Below are positions 62,202 through 64,000 of a stretch of 64,000 nucleotides of DNA, one piece after another. The stretch is from FEN-1073 sp963780865. GTDB lineage: Bacteria; Chloroflexota; Anaerolineae; Anaerolineales; RBG-16-64-43. Below the pieces are notes generated by a model. That model did not search any database and was not told where the DNA came from. It saw nothing but the letters and a program-made list of their open reading frames with translations. Position numbers and translations under genes: made by a program. The DNA is taken from NCBI GenBank assembly GCA_963780865.1, contig CAWADT010000013.1, positions 124,001 through 188,000 of the forward strand, given 5' to 3'. The first letter of the stretch is position 1, and each line of letters begins with the position of its first letter.

Positions 62202-62885
62202 ATGTTCTGGTTCTTGTCCGTAGTCATTGTCCTCATCGGATATATTCTTGGATCGATTCCCAGCGGCGCATGGATCGTGCGGATCGCCACCGGCAGGGAT
62301 ATCCGCAATATCGGCAGCGGCCGCACCGGAGGCACCAATGCCATGCGAGCCGGGGGATCGCTGGCCGGTTTGGCCACCGGTGTGCTTGATGTGTTGAAAA
62401 GTTTTCTCGCCATACAGCTTTGCCGGTGGATCCTCCCGGGGAATTTTTTGCTGGAAGCTCTGACGGGGATGGCTGCCGTCCTTGGACATAATTATTCCTT
62501 GTTCCTTGTGGAATGGAAGGATTCCAAAATCGGAAAAATTCCTATTTTTCACGGGGGAGCGGGCGGGGCTCCCACGCTTGGCGCGGCTACCGCTTTCTGG
62601 TTTCCCAGTTTGTTCATCGTCCTTCCGGTAGGTTTGCTGGTTTTTGTCTTCATCGGGTATGCGTCCGTTACCACCTTGGTAGGCGGACTCACCGTGTTCA
62701 TCATTTTTACCATCCGCGCGGCGCTCGGTTACTCTTCCAAATGGTATGTGGTATTCGGCGGAGTCACTTTGTTTTTGCTTGCCTGGTCGCTGCGTCCCAA
62801 TATCGTGCGGCTGTTTAGCGGAACGGAACGCGTCGTGGGATTGCGGACTTGGATCCGGCGGGACGATAAACACCCGCCCGAATAG
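62202..62885 (+). CDS. plsY: Glycerol-3-phosphate acyltransferase PlsY
   Basis: A 227-residue membrane acyltransferase that uses acyl-phosphate to make lysophosphatidic acid. Conserved loops are LGSIPSGAWIVRI, IRNIGSGRTGGTNAMRAGG, VLGHNYSLFL and the FHGGAGGAPTLGA segment, where most relatives have FKGGKGVATTLG. The Lys-Gly-Val change is unusual and could affect acyl-phosphate binding. Four to five membrane helices are predicted. AGGAG lies about 12 bases upstream of the ATG. A longer in-frame reading upstream overlaps rpsT and is spurious. Confidence 0.9.
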   Translation: MFWFLSVVIVLIGYILGSIPSGAWIVRIATGRDIRNIGSGRTGGTNAMRAGGSLAGLATGVLDVLKSFLAIQLCRWILPGNFLLEALTGMAAVLGHNYSLFLVEWKDSKIGKIPIFHGGAGGAPTLGAATAFWFPSLFIVLPVGLLVFVFIGYASVTTLVGGLTVFIIFTIRAALGYSSKWYVVFGGVTLFLLAWSLRPNIVRLFSGTERVVGLRTWIRRDDKHPPE

Positions 62886-62888
62886 GGG

Positions 62889-63725
62889 TCAACGACCGAG
62901 CGCAAGGATCAGGATGATGACGGCCAAGCCGTCGATGAAGAGGTATTCGAGGACGACCGAACGGTAGTTTTTCTCCTTGACCCGGGCCTGGGCGATGCCC
63001 ACGCACGTGTGCGTGGCGAGGGTCAGCAGCAGGCCGAACGTCACCGAGGACAGCGGAAGAAAGAAGAGGGGGAGAGCCAACTCCGAAACCAGTAACCCGA
63101 TCCCCAGCGGGAAATACCGATTGGCGGAGAACAGCGGACCGGAGAGGTCCATCAATCGCATCGCGATCGCCCAGACCAATATCGCGATCAACGGGAGCGC
63201 AAACGCCAAACGGGATTCGCTGGCGTGAAGCGCGCTCAGGATGATCGCCAGCAGCGTTAATCCCAGAATATTCAACCCCACGGCGGCCAGGTCGTAGTGC
63301 GCTTCTTCGCGATCGATGACGAAATATTCACCCACGACGCTCAAGGATAATAACGCGGTCACGGCCGTGAGCCCCAGCCACCATCGGGGCCCGGAAGGGA
63401 AGAGGCTCATGGCGGCACTGCCTCCCAGCGCAGCCATGCCCGGAAGAATCCAATGACGCACGGTGGAATATTTTCTAGCCTGCGGTCCGGCCAGAAGGGG
63501 ATGGGAACGGAAGATATATTCCGATCCGACCACCACCAGAAGCGCCAGCAGCAGCATAAACGGCAGCCGGCCGTTGATTTCAACCGCCCATTGGACGTTT
63601 CCCACCGTCAGCCGGAAACCGCGGCTGGGGATATCCACAAACCTTGAAATGGCGTTCACGAGCAGGATCGTGGCCGATAAAATATTTAGATGGCGGATAT
63701 CAATATTTATTTTATAATGCTGCAT
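62889..63725 (-). CDS. Hypothetical integral membrane protein
   Basis: A 278-residue protein with about eight predicted membrane helices, beginning after an N-terminal cytoplasmic segment (MQHYKINIDIRHLN). It has no motif I can name. It converges on plsY with three bases between the stops and is divergent from the prepilin-peptidase-like gene. A PlsY partner or an unrelated transporter-like protein are both possible. Confidence 0.75.
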   Translation of the reverse strand: MQHYKINIDIRHLNILSATILLVNAISRFVDIPSRGFRLTVGNVQWAVEINGRLPFMLLLALLVVVGSEYIFRSHPLLAGPQARKYSTVRHWILPGMAALGGSAAMSLFPSGPRWWLGLTAVTALLSLSVVGEYFVIDREEAHYDLAAVGLNILGLTLLAIILSALHASESRLAFALPLIAILVWAIAMRLMDLSGPLFSANRYFPLGIGLLVSELALPLFFLPLSSVTFGLLLTLATHTCVGIAQARVKEKNYRSVVLEYLFIDGLAVIILILALGR

Positions 63726-63803
63726 GTTGAAATTCTATCACGGGGATAAGGAACGCCGGCGGGCGGGATTGCCCCGCTCCCGCACAACCGCTGCGTAAAC
63801 CCT

Positions 63804-64000
63804 ATGGTCTTTTTTCTCGCTCTTGCCGGTTTACTCGTTTCCATTTTAGTCAACGGATTGGCGGATACTCTCCCGGTGCCGGAGGATCAACCCTTCCGGT
63901 CGATGCTGCTTCCGCACTGTTCGTATTGCGGAGCCACGCGGAAGGTGTTTGATCTTTCGGCCGTTTTTTCCAGTTTCTTCCGATCCGGGGGGTGCATGCG
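63804..64000 (+). CDS. Prepilin peptidase-like protein (partial, N-terminus)
   Basis: Only 65 codons are inside the window. A first membrane helix (MVFFLALAGLLVSILVNGLAD) is followed by LLPHCSYCGATRK, resembling the CxxC zinc motif after helix 1 of type IV prepilin peptidases (PilD/TadV-like). The rest is beyond the right edge. The ATG lies about 80 bases downstream of a TATAAT at 63713-63718; no Shine-Dalgarno is clear. Confidence 0.55.
   Translation, partial: MVFFLALAGLLVSILVNGLADTLPVPEDQPFRSMLLPHCSYCGATRKVFDLSAVFSSFFRSGGCM

Noticed and set aside
63723..63797. A 24-codon frame following a TATAAT
   Set aside because: It overlaps the start of the divergent membrane protein, has no ribosome binding site and no similarity to anything known.

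Overview
The window looks like a chromosomal segment of a bacterium from the Chloroflexota, most likely class Anaerolineae. This is inferred from the gene families and not proven. The hints are a group 3b-type [NiFe] hydrogenase operon opening with a cyclic-nucleotide-binding protein, lipoproteins with Thr/Pro-rich linkers, a sufCBD-sufS-sufU operon under a SufR-type regulator, moderately high GC, and families of GC-rich intergenic hairpin repeats. I saw no phage, plasmid, transposase or CRISPR array. Both edges cut genes: a Cache/HAMP sensor on the left and a prepilin-peptidase-like gene on the right.

Layout. 1-2028: partial sensor plus two single-domain response regulators (minus). 2281-6130: MFS exporter and mutS. 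6483-12572: seven-gene hydrogenase operon (minus; cNMP-binding protein, HydB, HydG, HydD, HydA, a VKOR-thioredoxin protein, maturation protease) with genes overlapping or abutting. 12688-15651: aspartate kinase behind a threonine-codon leader peptide and attenuator, a 49-bp tandem repeat, then asd. 15711-18523: LysM/M23 peptidase, rho, tRNA-Lys(CTT). 18825-24662: DUF420-like protein, GT-C glycosyltransferase, unknown protein, B12-radical SAM enzyme, and a convergent paralogous radical SAM enzyme. 24698-27712: zur-znuA-znuC-znuB. 27910-38561: BNR lipoprotein, SLC13 transporter, tgt, membrane-anchored peptidase, two solitary binding proteins and a GT2. 38568-44112: URO-D-like protein, folD, fabF/fabH, a GtrB-like GT2. 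44402-52683: hypothetical protein, YjbQ, PEBP, sufT, sufR, and divergently sufC-sufB-sufD-hypothetical-sufS-sufU. 52834-64000: ppdK, HNH nuclease, PfkB kinase, OmpR regulator, DNA methyltransferase, argS, rpsT, plsY, membrane protein, prepilin peptidase.

Regulation is unusually legible here. The aspartate kinase leader encodes six consecutive threonines, followed by mutually exclusive antiterminator and terminator helices. The sufR/sufC intergenic region holds a 38-bp near-perfect palindrome that contains the -35 boxes of both divergent promoters. A perfect 10-3-10 palindrome lies upstream of zur. Several genes (SLC13, OmpR regulator, sufR) appear leaderless or nearly so.

Data-quality warning: five conserved genes (hydB, aspartate kinase, tgt, sufB, OmpR regulator) each carry one apparent 1-nt insertion that shifts the frame while both halves stay well conserved. 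These look more like assembly errors than decay. One of them creates a false fusion of tgt with the downstream peptidase.
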